From NCBI GenBank assembly GCA_021234155.1, contig JAJEKV010000101.1, positions 3,134,232 through 3,198,231 on the forward strand: a DNA stretch of 64,000 nucleotides, written 5' to 3'. The stretch comes from Isoetes taiwanensis (Eukaryota > Streptophyta > Lycopodiopsida > Isoetales > Isoetaceae). Below, in pieces: positions 12,382-22,479 of the stretch. The notes under the pieces are model-generated. The model was not told the DNA's origin. It worked only from the letters and a program-made list of their open reading frames with translations, and did no database searches. Each line of letters starts with the position of its first letter. The stretch's first letter is position 1. The position numbers were made by a program, and so were the translations under genes.

Positions 12382-13443
12382 CTAAAAAAAAAAAAAAACC
12401 CTTAAATCTGTTTCCAGACTTCCATCCTTGATATTCCCGACTGGAAATACCAAGTCTGCCTTTAGCGGCCCTAGAAAATTGACAGGAACAGTAATTGTAG
12501 AATACGCCATATGTCCCTTTTGACAGGAATTGACAGGAATTGTAGAATACGCCATATGTCCCTTTTGTCTCACATAAATACAGTCATCAATATTGCAGGT
12601 TTTATCAAAGAACCTGTGATCAATCTTCAATTTGAACTTCTCTTTATATATTATCTTTTCCATTTTCATTGCAGCAGTCTTGGCCATCCTTTCCTGTTCA
12701 GGGGTAATATTTCCTAACATGACCCAGGCTGTCCTGCTAATAGGAGCAAGTGCTCCAAAGTTCTTCGTACGCCATATGCCTTGATTACAAAACATTGCGT
12801 GTCCTTCCACCAGTCTCTCTGGTATTATAGGAAAGATATGGCAATTGTGTAATGTGAAGTTAAATTCCTTGTCATCTTCTTCTTTTGTCTTGGCAGCTTT
12901 GTTGCCCATGGCAATTTTATCCTGTTCTGAAAGCAGGGATTCACCAAAGGGATCATCATCCACATCCTCTTCATCATTTGTCACCACATTTTCACATACG
13001 ACATTACTTAGGCAGGATTTCTTAATTTTGTTAGCCTTTTCCAAGGCTGGTACACCTGTAAAAAACTGTGTTTTTGCAGCATCTTCTTCTATGGTCCACT
13101 TATAGACCTTATTTGGTAATTCTTCATATACTTCCTCCAGTATTTTATTGGTAGCATCCCAATCCTCACAAACTTTGTTCAGTCTTGGTACAAGCTCTAA
13201 CCAGTCGCTAAAGCCCAGATGTGATATAGCTGATAACTGCTCAGGGGTCCTCATTGCTTCTTTTTCCAGCAGCAACATGTGTACTTTGGGGCCTTTAAGA
13301 CATGTTAATAGTGTCTGCACTGCATTGCTGGGACATATAATCTTGCTCGAGCCATATCCCATTGGTCCGAGGTCTCTATTCCATGTTGGAGGCACGAACT
13401 CAATCGTTTGTGTCTCACCATCATCCTGCAACCATACATTCAT
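12382..13443 (-). CDS. Unrecognised protein, homologous to the protein at 44582-45994
   Basis: An uninterrupted frame of about 353 residues that I cannot assign to a named family. It aligns over most of its length with the first protein of the YIDD reverse-transcriptase element at 44.5 kb. Shared blocks include PTWN(R/K)xLxPxGY, a central acidic stretch with LSEQ(D/E)K, FPIIPERLVExHAxxCNQxIWRTKNFGA, and RFFDKxC...QKGHMAY. That last block is partly duplicated here. A basic/aromatic phrase just upstream (about 13444-13485) stays in frame, so the true start may lie further out. No reverse transcriptase follows. A-runs at 12385-12399 and 13532-13545 flank it, so it may be a solo retrocopy or a fragment of a sibling element. 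Confidence 0.65.
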   Translation of the reverse strand: MNVWLQDDGETQTIEFVPPTWNRDLGPMGYGSSKIICPSNAVQTLLTCLKGPKVHMLLLEKEAMRTPEQLSAISHLGFSDWLELVPRLNKVCEDWDATNKILEEVYEELPNKVYKWTIEEDAAKTQFFTGVPALEKANKIKKSCLSNVVCENVVTNDEEDVDDDPFGESLLSEQDKIAMGNKAAKTKEEDDKEFNFTLHNCHIFPIIPERLVEGHAMFCNQGIWRTKNFGALAPISRTAWVMLGNITPEQERMAKTAAMKMEKIIYKEKFKLKIDHRFFDKTCNIDDCIYVRQKGHMAYSTIPVNSCQKGHMAYSTITVPVNFLGPLKADLVFPVGNIKDGSLETDLRVFFFF

Positions 13444-13485
13444 TCTTTTAAGTACATATCTGTAATCTCCAACTTGCTCAAATCT

Positions 13486-14480
13486 TTACCAATAGATATG
13501 ATGCCTCACTGGTAAGACCAATGAAATGAATTATCTAAAAAAAAAAAAACCCGGACTTAACTAGTCAGGACAACAATCCTTCTAGCCAATCAAACTACCG
13601 CGGTCAATCCTTAAGTAGTTTAATCATTCTATACATTGTCTTGAGCTTAGGACAAAGATAGTGCATCATATCCAGGTCTATACAATTTTTATCTTTGCTT
13701 TCTTATTCTACAACTTCTTTTTACCTTTATGGTCCATGTTAAGCATGTCCTCTCATATGTTTGGTCTTTTACTTTATGCATGTATACCTGCTATTAGGAC
13801 CAGGCATCTGGCTGAAGTTCAATGTTTTTGGAAAGTCTTAAGGAGTCTGTTTAAACTTGACCATGCAACCACATACTTTCTTTTAAAAGAAAGGAAACAA
13901 AGACGACAAGGGTGAGCCTTAACTTTTTGCATGCTTTTCCACATGCCATATCTTTTTACAGGCCCTTTTTTTTGGATTTACAACCTGCCATAATCATGCA
14001 TGCGTTTCATGTTCTTAACTCCCTTTTTAATTTCTTATTGTCATGTTTTCCTTTTTATGGTAGTGTATCCAGCTTTCTGGGATTTTAAGGCTTCAGATAT
14101 ATCCTCATTCAGTAAACGTTATGCTTATTTTTCATACATACCCAGTCTCCATTTTACTGTTTTACCATATATGGCTAACTTTAAGTAGTCAATATTTACA
14201 TTTAACTGAACAGGCCTATACTTCTGTTCCTTGCCTTTACCGATACCTAAACTTACATATTATGCGTGACAGAGTTTTACTCCCTTGAACCTAAGCATGT
14301 CCAGCATTATTTTTACAAGGAAGTCTGAGTTACTTTTTTTTAAAACAACTCAGTTCAGAAACCAGCATAGATACAGTTGCAGGCATTTCATTTTCAACCA
14401 ACAAAGTCAAGTTAGAGCAGAATACTAAAGCAAAATATGCTAGAACCATGAAGAACTGCATTTAAATGTTGGAAATCTGT
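13486..14480. other. No gene seen
   Basis: AT-rich DNA with pyrimidine-rich plus-strand composition. Short open frames encode hydrophobic, low-complexity peptides and show no family resemblance. I see no element boundary other than the start of the composite element at 14484. Confidence 0.5.
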
Positions 14481-14824
14481 CTTGAATATGTAGCATTATA
14501 ACAGGGGGTTTTTTTTGTGATTTTATACGCTTTTTGGCATGGTTTTCATATGATTTCATGAGCGTATTGCATGAGGCATACTAATCAGTATATCTAGAGT
14601 GCACTCCGCATTTTATTGTCTAAATTCTATATGACCAATGGTTTACCCATACCCTCCACAAATAAATAAAAAAAAAAAAAAAAACAAATGGCATGCAGGG
14701 CTCGAGAACCGTTGCTTTAGGGTTGTGTTGATTAGGGTTATAATGCTAGATATTGATTTCGAAGCTGTGAGGCAAATCCTTTTACTTCTCTGAATCATCA
14801 AAGAGGAAGGAACAAGTCTCTCCT

Positions 14825-15631
14825 TTGATTTCGAAGCAGCAGAAGCTCCGAGGCTTTTTTTGTTTCCACAATGTTTCTCCCTTAGTAGACGAATGGACAG
14901 AGAGTTTTGCCTTGCCGGAGTCTGCCCGCCACATGGTTAGATTTGCTCTGTTTAACAGAAACAAGAAGTTGAATAACGACTTCCCACCATCACAATCTGA
15001 AGCTGAAAGCCTCGACGGGACATTCTATCTGTGTGATGCTCTGGAATTTGGTCCTCGGCTGCTTGGGAAGTTTCTTCGGCGTGAAGACGTAATTCTTCAG
15101 ATTACAGAGGTCTGTCAAAAACCCATCATTTACTTTCTCTACTTAAAAGACAATTTTTGCTCCATGCTTACTGGTAAACTGGTTACAAAAATTAAGGCAT
15201 ATAGACAAAATGACATGGCATCAGGGCAACAATATGCAGCATTCATGGTGTTTGTCTACTGGGACACAAGATTGGGTTCTGTTATGGAGAGCATTTACAG
15301 TGGCGTGCCAATGATTGGATGGCCGTTTGAAGTGGAGCAGAGTACTAACTGCAAGATTATTGTTGAAGATAGAAATATAGGCATAACGTTCTCAAAGGGA
15401 AAAATAACTGAAGAGAAGGTTCAGAAAGCTATTGAAGACCTAATGAGAGGATCTAGAGGAAAGGTTGCCAGGAATAATGTGGAAAGGCTTTGTCATGCAG
15501 CGAAGAAAGCTCAAATGAAAGATGGCTTGTCAAAAGGGGCTTTGAAGGATTTTGTGAACATATGGCCGGCACTGGAAGTGAATGAAAGAAAGATGATATG
15601 TCCCACCTTCATACTCATCCGAGCTTGGTAA
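14825..15631 (+). pseudogene. UDP-glycosyltransferase-like fragment, chimeric
   Basis: The C-terminal half of this 268-residue frame matches family-1 plant glycosyltransferases, which move sugar from UDP-sugars to small molecules. It has ESIYSGVPMIGWPFEVEQ, the second half of the PSPG donor-binding box, followed by the usual NCKIIVED, IGITF and helical tail. The first half of the box, normally ending HCGWNS, is replaced by YWDTRLGS, so the UDP-contacting His and Trp-Asn are lost. The N-terminal 130 residues do not look like a glycosyltransferase; they may come from another gene or an intron read through. It lies inside E1 and is in sense orientation with it. Confidence 0.7.
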
Positions 15632-16107
15632 ATTCCTTATCTATGAAAATGATATCAGAATTATGATTGAATTACGTTTTTGTATACAATGAAATTTGCT
15701 AATGAAGGGATTGTCTTTTAACAGAACCCTGTGAAGCCTGATTCTGTTACTATTATATGGTGTATCTAATGTTGCCAATACATCTTCGTTCTTTATTGGT
15801 TAAGGTATCTCATCGTGCAGGAGCTCTTCTGAAAATGTTTGGCAGGATATTTCATTATGTTTGTTGTGTCTGGAAGCCATGATGTTCAGAAGTGATTGCT
15901 TGTATCACAGTGTTTTTAGAAACACATTGTTGACATTTCAAATATTGAAAAGTTCAAAGTTCAAATGTATTCAGGGATCTGATGTTATGTTCTTAGGTGC
16001 ATAGTATTGGTAAAGATATGTCCTCCAGCCAAATGATCCACTGCTTTTGACACCGCTCCGTCTACCATATCTTCTCCAAACATCTTAAAAAGCATTGATT
16101 AGCAGGA
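15632..16107 (+). other. Cargo tail of E1, no gene seen
   Basis: Non-coding AT-rich sequence between the glycosyltransferase fragment and the palindromic end. It may be the original 3' untranslated region of the captured gene. Confidence 0.4.
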
Positions 16108-16980
16108 TTTTTAGTACCTCCATTAATCAAAGTAGGGTATTCGGAGTCTCAGGCTCAAACTCTAAATTTGGAGCCTATAAATTATGCAATTTAAAATATA
16201 TAACACATCATTCATTTTGTACTTTTATTTTATTTTGATTTCTATTTTTTTGTTTACCTCAGAGTTTATCTATGTTCGTTTCTTTTGGGGCCCGAAGGGC
16301 CGAAAAATTTTTCTAATATAACAACCAACATAACTACTATTAACATTAATTAACACAAACCATTACATTGAACATTATAAAATTAAATTCCCCCTTAAAC
16401 CCCCTTTTGTTTGGGTGCATATTCACACGGGGGGTGACTCCGGGCAACGAGAGCTGTTGGATAGGCATATTCACCCCTATTCCTTAATGTACACCGTACA
16501 CGAAGTTCCTCGTTTGTGGGGTATGGATGTATAGAATTTGTTATACTGTATAACAAAATTTGCAAAATACTATAAGATTTCAGGCAATATACTATATGGT
16601 GTTGATTTTGTACGTGCAAAACATAATTACAGGGGCTCTCGCTGCCCTACGTCACCCCCCGTGTGAATATGCACCCAAACAAAAGGGGGTTTAAGGGGGA
16701 ATTTAATTTTATAATGTTCAATGTAATGGTTTGTGTTAATTAATGTTAATAGTAGTTATGTTGGTTGTTATATTAGAAAAATTTTTCGGCCCTTCGGGCC
16801 CCAAAAGAAACGAGCATAGATAAACTCTGAGGTAAACAAAAAAATAGAAATCAAAATAAAATAAAAGTACAAAATGAATGATGTGTTATATATTTTAAAT
16901 TGCATAATTTATAGGCTCCAAATTTAGAGTTTGAGCCTGAGACTCCGAATACCCTACTTTGATTAATGGAGGTACTAAAA
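16108..16980. repeat. Palindromic 3' end of E1 (fold-back structure)
   Basis: Arms of about 348 bp at 16108-16455 and 16633-16980 are inverted copies separated by a loop of about 180 bp. The centre is near 16544. Each arm contains GGCCCGAAGGGCC (16291 region; mirror at 16787-16801) and a CCCCCTTAAACCCCC stretch next to GGGTGCATATTCACAC. Compared with the copies in E2 and E3, the distal arm here continues about 180 bp past the GGGCCCGAAGGGCC motif into a mirror image of the element's own internal sequence. As RNA this would form a very long hairpin. Confidence 0.88.
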
Positions 16981-17032
16981 TAACAAAAATAACAAAAATA
17001 ACAAAAATAACAAAAATAACAAAAATAACTTG
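16976..17032 (+). repeat. Microsatellite, 9-bp unit AATAACAAA
   Basis: About six perfect tandem copies lie between the end of E1 and the LINE 3' fragment. It creates a spurious open frame with repeated Ile-Thr-Lys. Confidence 0.9.
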
Positions 17033-17039
17033 TCTCCAG

Positions 17040-18009
17040 GCATCTTCCCCCTTCCTGTGGTTGCCTTTGTATACTCATGGACAACTACACCCAGTTGTCG
17101 AATTTACGCATGCGCATTCCCAAGCGAGGTGGAGGAGAGCAGGTATTATTTCTATTGAACAGTGGTATTTTGGTATTGACATTGCTCCTTGGCAATGGTT
17201 TCAGGAGACATATGGATTGTTGGATAAAGATATCAGTATATGGGCTTGTGTAGCAAGTGCTCTTCCTCTAATTAAGAAGGTGGGTAACAAGAGATGCTGG
17301 AACTTTGTTCAAGGTATTAAAAAAGGCAAGAAGCTAGTCAGTTCATGCTACAGATTGCTTACCTCCTCAAATACTTTATCACCTTCTCGAAAATGGCACT
17401 TACAAACTTTGCCTTCTCAATGGCAATCCATCTGGAACCTTGTTTGGTCTAAATATAATCCTCCAAAGGTAAATGTTCTACTTTGGCGTGTGATTCATCT
17501 CTTTGAGAGTTAATGAGATGGTTCATCGCTTTTAAGCCTGAGTAAGCCCACTTTGCCCAATGTGTGAGCTTGCATTGAAACATTGGATAATGCTATATTT
17601 GTGTGCAGAGCTGAGTAGTCTTAGGTCCCGGCTACATTCTCTCTTTGAGTATCTTTGGATAGTCAAAGACTTTCTTTTGGTATTTATCCAAATCGCTGGA
17701 TCGCTTCTAAAAGGATTGCATTTCACATGGCAAAGTCTTGGCTAATATGGAGTGTATGGAAGGCTTAAGAAAGGTCTTTTATGATAAGTGTATTTCTTTC
17801 CTCGTGTGGTGCTTCAAGAAATTGTGAAGAAGTTGTATAATTGTTTTCGATCTCCAATTGGCCTCGATCATTATTAAAATTCCAATATGGAGTGATCATC
17901 TAAAAGTGATTGATGCTTCAGTGGACATTTTTACTTCGGGAAGTACTTTGTAATATTTTGAGTGTATAATATGAAGTAAATCACGTTCTTCAAAAAAAAA
18001 AAAAAAAAA
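17040..18009 (+). mobile_element. L1-type LINE 3' end with poly(A) tail
   Basis: The translation at about 17090-17513 is the C-terminal region of an L1 ORF2. A tract around GNKRCWNFVQGIKKG is followed by WQSIWNLVWSKYNPPKVNVLLWRV, the signature of the zf-RVT domain that follows the polymerase. An untranslated tail then runs to a poly(A) tract at 17992-18009. It is a typical 5'-truncated insertion. It sits directly against the Copia remnant, whose sequence resumes immediately after the A-run. The zinc-finger cysteines downstream are broken by frameshifts. Confidence 0.85.
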
Positions 18010-19297
18010 ACAAGTATAAATGCATACCATCATTATATTTGTAATAAAAAAACAAAAAAAAAGAGAGAAAAGTTCTGGGCAACTAGTTAAACCTAGACCG
18101 TGACATCCACCCTCACCAATCCTTTGGGGCCATTATTTTTTAACCATAGGGTATCTTCACCATTACTGCATACATAGGTAGTATTCCTTAGAAAGCCAAA
18201 GGAGAGACTTTTATTGATATCAATCTATGTTCCATTCAAATATAACCACCATGGTTTGAAAAATACATCAGATTTATCTAAAATGAACATTGCATTGTGT
18301 ATCAAATGAATCCAATTGGTCCAAGTCTCGAATTCTTAGGTCGCAATTGCCTTAGTGTGACCAAGGAATGTCCTAATTCTAGATTTTTGTCATAATTCTA
18401 TTGCCATCACTTTGACTCTAGCCAACACTTGGCTTATTCATAAGCTTATTTCCCACTGAACCATGAATCATGGTATTTGCTCAAATTAAAAAAAAAAAAA
18501 CATCAATTCCTCAATGTGATATTCATAGATTTCAACAGAGTAGAGATAATAATATGGTCAATTCACAAGCATTCATTGTCTCAGAAAAACATTAACTGGC
18601 ATTCTCACAACTTAGTTTTCAACTAGAACCATTGGCATACATTATTCACCATTAAAACTATTGAAACAAATGATCAACCATCGAAAGTATCAGAAAGTAA
18701 TTTTCATCAGAGCAATGGGGATTGACCCATTTATCGTGCTCCTCGACCGACCTTTCAAAACAAGCCCCGTGATCTCCAACCGATTCGATCAAGGCTCTTC
18801 AAGCACGTATTAGTTATTTTATCTATTCATCTTCATTTATTCTTCGATCGTCCGGGCGGTTTTGCACCACCAACCGATTCGCATGTTGCTTTGCTCTATA
18901 GCATTGGGCCGAGCTTTAATAGAGCAAAATAGTAGTTATGGTATCCCAGGAATTAGCATAAGGTATGTCCTCGATTCTTCTCTTTCTTTTTGTTTTCTCA
19001 CATAGTCTTATGGTTCTAGAAAAAAAAAAACCTTTGATCATTTATCATGTAGATATTTCCTAGGTTATCCCCTTGAAGCAATTAGAACAATGAGTTAGAT
19101 AATTGCTTCCAAGGTATTTCTCTGATTTTTCATAAGCCTTGAATAGGTTAGAACCATAATGTTTATATAACCTTTTCCTCAATTATCCTTTTTCACAATT
19201 TTGATTTGACCATATCTTTTTCATTCCCCCTTCAGATCACAATTGTCATTCTCTTTACAGTTCAAATCTTCTGCCAGTCTCTTGAATCTGTTTCCAC

Positions 19298-19630
19298 TTA
19301 ATGCCTTTGTGATAGGTCAGCTAATTGATATTCAGACTTAATATAGCTAAGCTGTATAAAATTTCTATTCACTATTTCCCTAATAAAGTGCATCTCCAAT
19401 TCTATGTGCTTGGTTCTTTCATGGAGAACGAGATCCTTTGTCATTGCAATGCAGTTTTGGCTATTACAGTAAAAGGTCGTTGCCTTTTGTGGAGTTCCTA
19501 ATTGCCTAAAAATCTTTCTCGCCCATATAATTTCCTTAGCAACTAATGTAGTTGTTGCATACTTTCGATTCTTTGTGGATAATGCTATTGATCCTTGTTT
19601 CTTGCTTCTCCAACTAATCGCCCTTTCCAA
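19298..19630 (-). pseudogene. Copia ribonuclease H domain, copy 1
   Basis: It shows SWRSKKQGSIALST, then ATTLVAKEIIWARK, FYCNSQNCIAMTKDLVLHERTKHIE and HFIREIVNRNF, the order typical of Copia RNase H, which removes RNA from the RNA:DNA hybrid. The conserved catalytic region AESEYAA of copy 2 reads KNRKYAA here. The nucleotide change behind this affects CAG/CTG triplets, so it may be an assembly error and not a natural loss. Confidence 0.88.
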
Positions 19631-19666
19631 GAATTAGTGTATAGTTAGAGGTTGACTTCCTCTCAT

Positions 19667-20110
19667 CTAAATCCACGAGTCTGCATCATGTATGCTTTTA
19701 GTTGTAAATCCTCTGAGTTGAATACTAAACCAGCATACTGAGAACCCTTTAGATATCTTAGAACTTTTTTCGCAATCCAAAGGACCCTTTCCTCGGATTG
19801 TTATTATATCCGCCGTAACATTTACTACGTATGCTATATCTGGTCTAGTATTGTTTGCCACATACAAAAGACTACCAATCAATTGTCTGTATGAAATGGA
19901 TTTCATTTCTTCCTTTTCCTTTTTCATCCTCGGACAAAGATCTTTAGAGAGTTTGCATCCTGGAAGTACCGGTGTCTTAACAGAGTTGCAATCTTGCATG
20001 TTAAACTTTTCAAGCATATATTATACATACCTGGTGTGTGTCAGTGTAAGAATCTTTTTCTTCTTGTCTCGAAACACTTCAATTTCAAGGAATCTTTTTA
20101 ACTCACCTAA
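19667..20110 (-). pseudogene. Copia reverse transcriptase, C-terminal end, copy 1
   Basis: The residues [17 protein letters not shown], then [28 protein letters not shown] are the conserved region just after the polymerase active site in Copia elements. A weaker in-frame phrase EIEVFRDKKKKILTLTHTRYV precedes it after a stop codon. The palm with the YVDD box is absent because the frame runs into the LTR-like repeat. A frameshift near 19800 separates it from ribonuclease H. Confidence 0.85.
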
Positions 20111-20139
20111 GTCTGTGTCTTTTCTTTCAATTGTGAAGA

Positions 20140-20727
20140 TTCAGCCCCAAACCTGTGAAGATGTTGGGCATGGAAAATAATCTCCATTTCCTTGTGCTGC
20201 AACCAGCATGATCCACATTGGATGTAAATTGTATAGTGAATGCATCGTAGGAGTTATTTCCAGAAATCTGCTTCTTCAAAGAATAATTCACAGCTCTCAA
20301 CCTTGTAAATCCATTCATATTGTAAGAGAGTAGAATGCATGAAGGGATGTTCAGCAGAATACCCAGCAGCATGCATACCCGGGAACACTCAAATCCGGGC
20401 AACCCTAATTCGGCAGAATAAAACCAGCAACATATATATCCGGCCAACACCCAATCCAGGCAACCCTAATCTTGGACCGCGATCAATATATCCAACGGCC
20501 GTCCATTTTCAGAAGTTTATCAAAAAGCATCGAGCAATAAAAATAGACATAGAAAAAGTGCCCAAAGGAAATTTCGAATGCTAATAAAACATGTGTACAA
20601 ACCCTAAGCCATGTATCTGCTTAATAGTCAGGTTGCCAAATAAGGAAAAGATGATCAGATTTTTTCTTTTGCCAGTAGTTGAAATTTTTAACCATAGCAC
20701 AAATGTAGCCAGTCACATTATAACGAA
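20140..20727 (-). repeat. LTR-like repeat of Copia copy 1, first part
   Basis: About 90% like 35848-36465 downstream of Copia copy 2. It is broken at 20727 by the 11.7-kb transposon and resumes at 32384. Reassembled, the repeat is roughly 700-750 bp. I call it LTR-like because the same sequence flanks both sides of the Copia-derived region in the two copies; clear TG/CA ends are not visible. Confidence 0.7.
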
Positions 20728-20739
20728 AAAGGTGCTCCA

Positions 20740-21200
20740 ATACCCTAAGAAATACCCCCAAAAAATACCTATGAAATCCCCCTTTTCTGTCAAACAACAG
20801 GGGATAAAATGTATTTTTGGAATTGGGGTATTTGGCCACAATCCCCTTTTCCTCATTTGCATGTTAATACCCTATTAAACTGGTGTCGCAATCCCCCATT
20901 CAAAGAATGTGAATTCATACCATGTTATCATTCGTAAGAGATAATACCGTGTTCAAGGGATACCCTATTTAAGATCATACCCAAATAATACCCTGTTACA
21001 AATAATACCCCATTCCAAATAACATACCTTGTTTCAAATACATACCCTGTTACAAATAATACCCCATTCCAAATATCATACCCTGTTTCAAATAACATAC
21101 CATGTTCTCCAAATAACCCTGTTATCATTCGTGAGATAATACCCTATTGTCATTCATAAGAAAATGCCCTGTTATACATTTGTAAGATAATACCCATTTC
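20740..21200. repeat. Left subterminal repeat zone of the large transposon
   Basis: Many variants of AATACCCTGTTACAAAT and AATACCCCATTCC are arranged in loose tandem. The opposite end has a matching zone in complementary sense, which supports the two as ends of one element. Confidence 0.7.
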
Positions 21201-21329
21201 AAAAATACGTTGATAAGTAACAAATTGAACCAGTAACAAATTGATAAGATTTCTCATTATTTTCAAAAACAGCAGTAACAACTGATCAGATTTCAAGAAA
21301 CAAACAAATCTAATACACAAAATTCTGCT

Positions 21330-21525
21330 TATCCAGGCTGTTTCCTAGCAGTTAACTGAGAGTTTTTGCTCAACAAGTACTCTACCACTAAGTCCAACTT
21401 ATGTGCTTGTGTAGTTCTCTTAGTACCTATGAACGTTCGCTGCCTTGCTTTGTTCTTCTCTGCCATGAACTTGTTCAATTGAGAATACATTTGATCCACG
21501 TTCGAGATTTTCAGAAGGTTTTTCC
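21330..21525 (-). pseudogene. Coding-looking fragment, unrecognised
   Basis: On the minus strand an open stretch of about 60 codons reads ISNVDQMYSQLNKFMAEKNK and continues with a basic, then leucine-rich, segment to a stop. Codon use looks like protein, but I do not recognise the family. It lies inside the large transposon and could be the C-terminus of a captured gene or of a lost transposase. Confidence 0.35.
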
Positions 21526-21899
21526 TTCACACTGCGAAAAGACAACATATTAAAAAGAATGCAAGCATACTCAAATTTCAGATTTTAATCACATTGATAG
21601 ACGTTTTTTACCTTAACTCCAAGGTGTTCACATGGATTGCATACTTCTCTTGAGAAGACACAACATTCTCCTCCTCTTCCTCTGAAACGAACAAATAAAA
21701 GCAAGTCAAGACTAAGTATGAACTTAAAGATAAAAAATGAGTATGAAGAACAATTCCTCCTACATTGTACAACCATTGAAATTGTGGACTAAAAAAATTG
21801 CTGAAATTGTGGATTAAAAAGACAAGATCATGTAGGAAATGCCATGAATGCATGATCAAGCCTTTAGCTTCAAGAAAAATTCCTTTTATACAAAAGATA

Positions 21900-22360
21900 A
21901 TGCGATACTTTGCAAGTCTATGAAGGTGGTCAGCATGTGAACTCGTGCGACCTTGATAGAGTTATTAAGCATCATGGTCAATTTGTGGCAGTGGAGTTTG
22001 ATACATATCAAAATTCTGAATCTCCATGGAGTGACATAAACAACAACCATGTGAGTGTTGATGTTACCAATACTACCTCCATCAAACCATACAACCTTTC
22101 AAGCCGGGCCCGGATCTGGGCGGTTACAACATCACAGCTTGGGTTGCCTACCATGGTAGCAATAAAACATTGGATGTTTGTGTTTCTAATTCATCTTCAT
22201 CTTTCTGTTCCAAGCCCTTGATCTCTGTTGTAGTAGACATATGTGGGGTATTGAATGCAACTAAGCTTTATGCAGGATTTGGATCAGGCACTGAAGGTGG
22301 TTATGAATATCATGACATGTATTCATGGGGTTTTTGGTCTGATACACAGGCCAGTCCATC
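21900..22360 (+). pseudogene. Legume-type (L-type) lectin domain fragment
   Basis: The first frame reads QFVAVEFDTYQN...WSDINNNHVSVDV, the metal-binding core of legume lectins; the Glu, Asp, Asn and His ligands are all present. After a one-base shift near 22100 the second frame continues with GGYNITAWVAYHGSNKTLDV, VVVDICGVL and YAGFGSGTEG...YSWGFWSD, the remaining strands of the same sandwich fold. The N-terminal strands and any kinase domain are missing. The source may be a secreted lectin or a lectin receptor kinase. It is cargo within the large transposon. After the domain comes a PSPSPSPS stretch. Confidence 0.85.
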
Positions 22361-22479
22361 ACCATCTCCAAGCCCGTCTTTTGCTAGTCTAAATCTGCCT
22401 CTCAGAATGCAGTTTATCATGGCACTGGCCACATGTAATGCCAATTTGATGTGGGAGGTGGGCTTTACCTAACCTCCAA

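Larger units (their letters stand above)
14484..16980 (+). mobile_element. Composite gene-capturing element E1 (glycosyltransferase fragment)
   Basis: One of three related elements in this window. It starts with the conserved 5' end (TAGCATTATAACAGGGGG at 14487, then a T run, TTTTCATATGATTT, and TCTAGAGTGCAC near 14600). It carries a sense-oriented glycosyltransferase-like fragment (14825-15631). It ends in a near-perfect palindrome (16108-16980). E2 and E3 have the same 5' end, the same palindromic core and different cargo. E1 also has an inverted partner of its 5' end (GTTATAATGCTAGATATT at about 14734), so 14481-14753 could alternatively be read as a small MITE. I recognise no transposase. 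A Helitron-like or fold-back class is possible, but typical Helitron TC/CTRR ends are not clear. Confidence 0.65.
18010..20140 (-). mobile_element. Copia retrotransposon copy 1, internally deleted
   Basis: Minus-strand Copia remnant. It keeps the C-terminal end of the reverse transcriptase (19667-20110) and ribonuclease H (19298-19630), then about 1.2 kb of 3' non-coding sequence. Upstream, the polymerase joins an LTR-like repeat directly at about 20140. No gag, protease, integrase or YVDD-containing palm is present. The same junction exists in copy 2 at about 41228, so the deletion predates both insertions. At the left end only about 45 bp of the LTR-like repeat remain before the LINE poly(A). 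Confidence 0.85.

Noticed and set aside
14481-14753. A stand-alone MITE made of TAGCATTATAAC and its inverse
   Set aside because: Possible for E1, but E2 and E3 have the 5' end without the nearby inverse, and all three instead share a distant palindromic end.
16959-17040. Protein with Ile-Thr-Lys repeats
   Set aside because: Translation of a 9-bp microsatellite.
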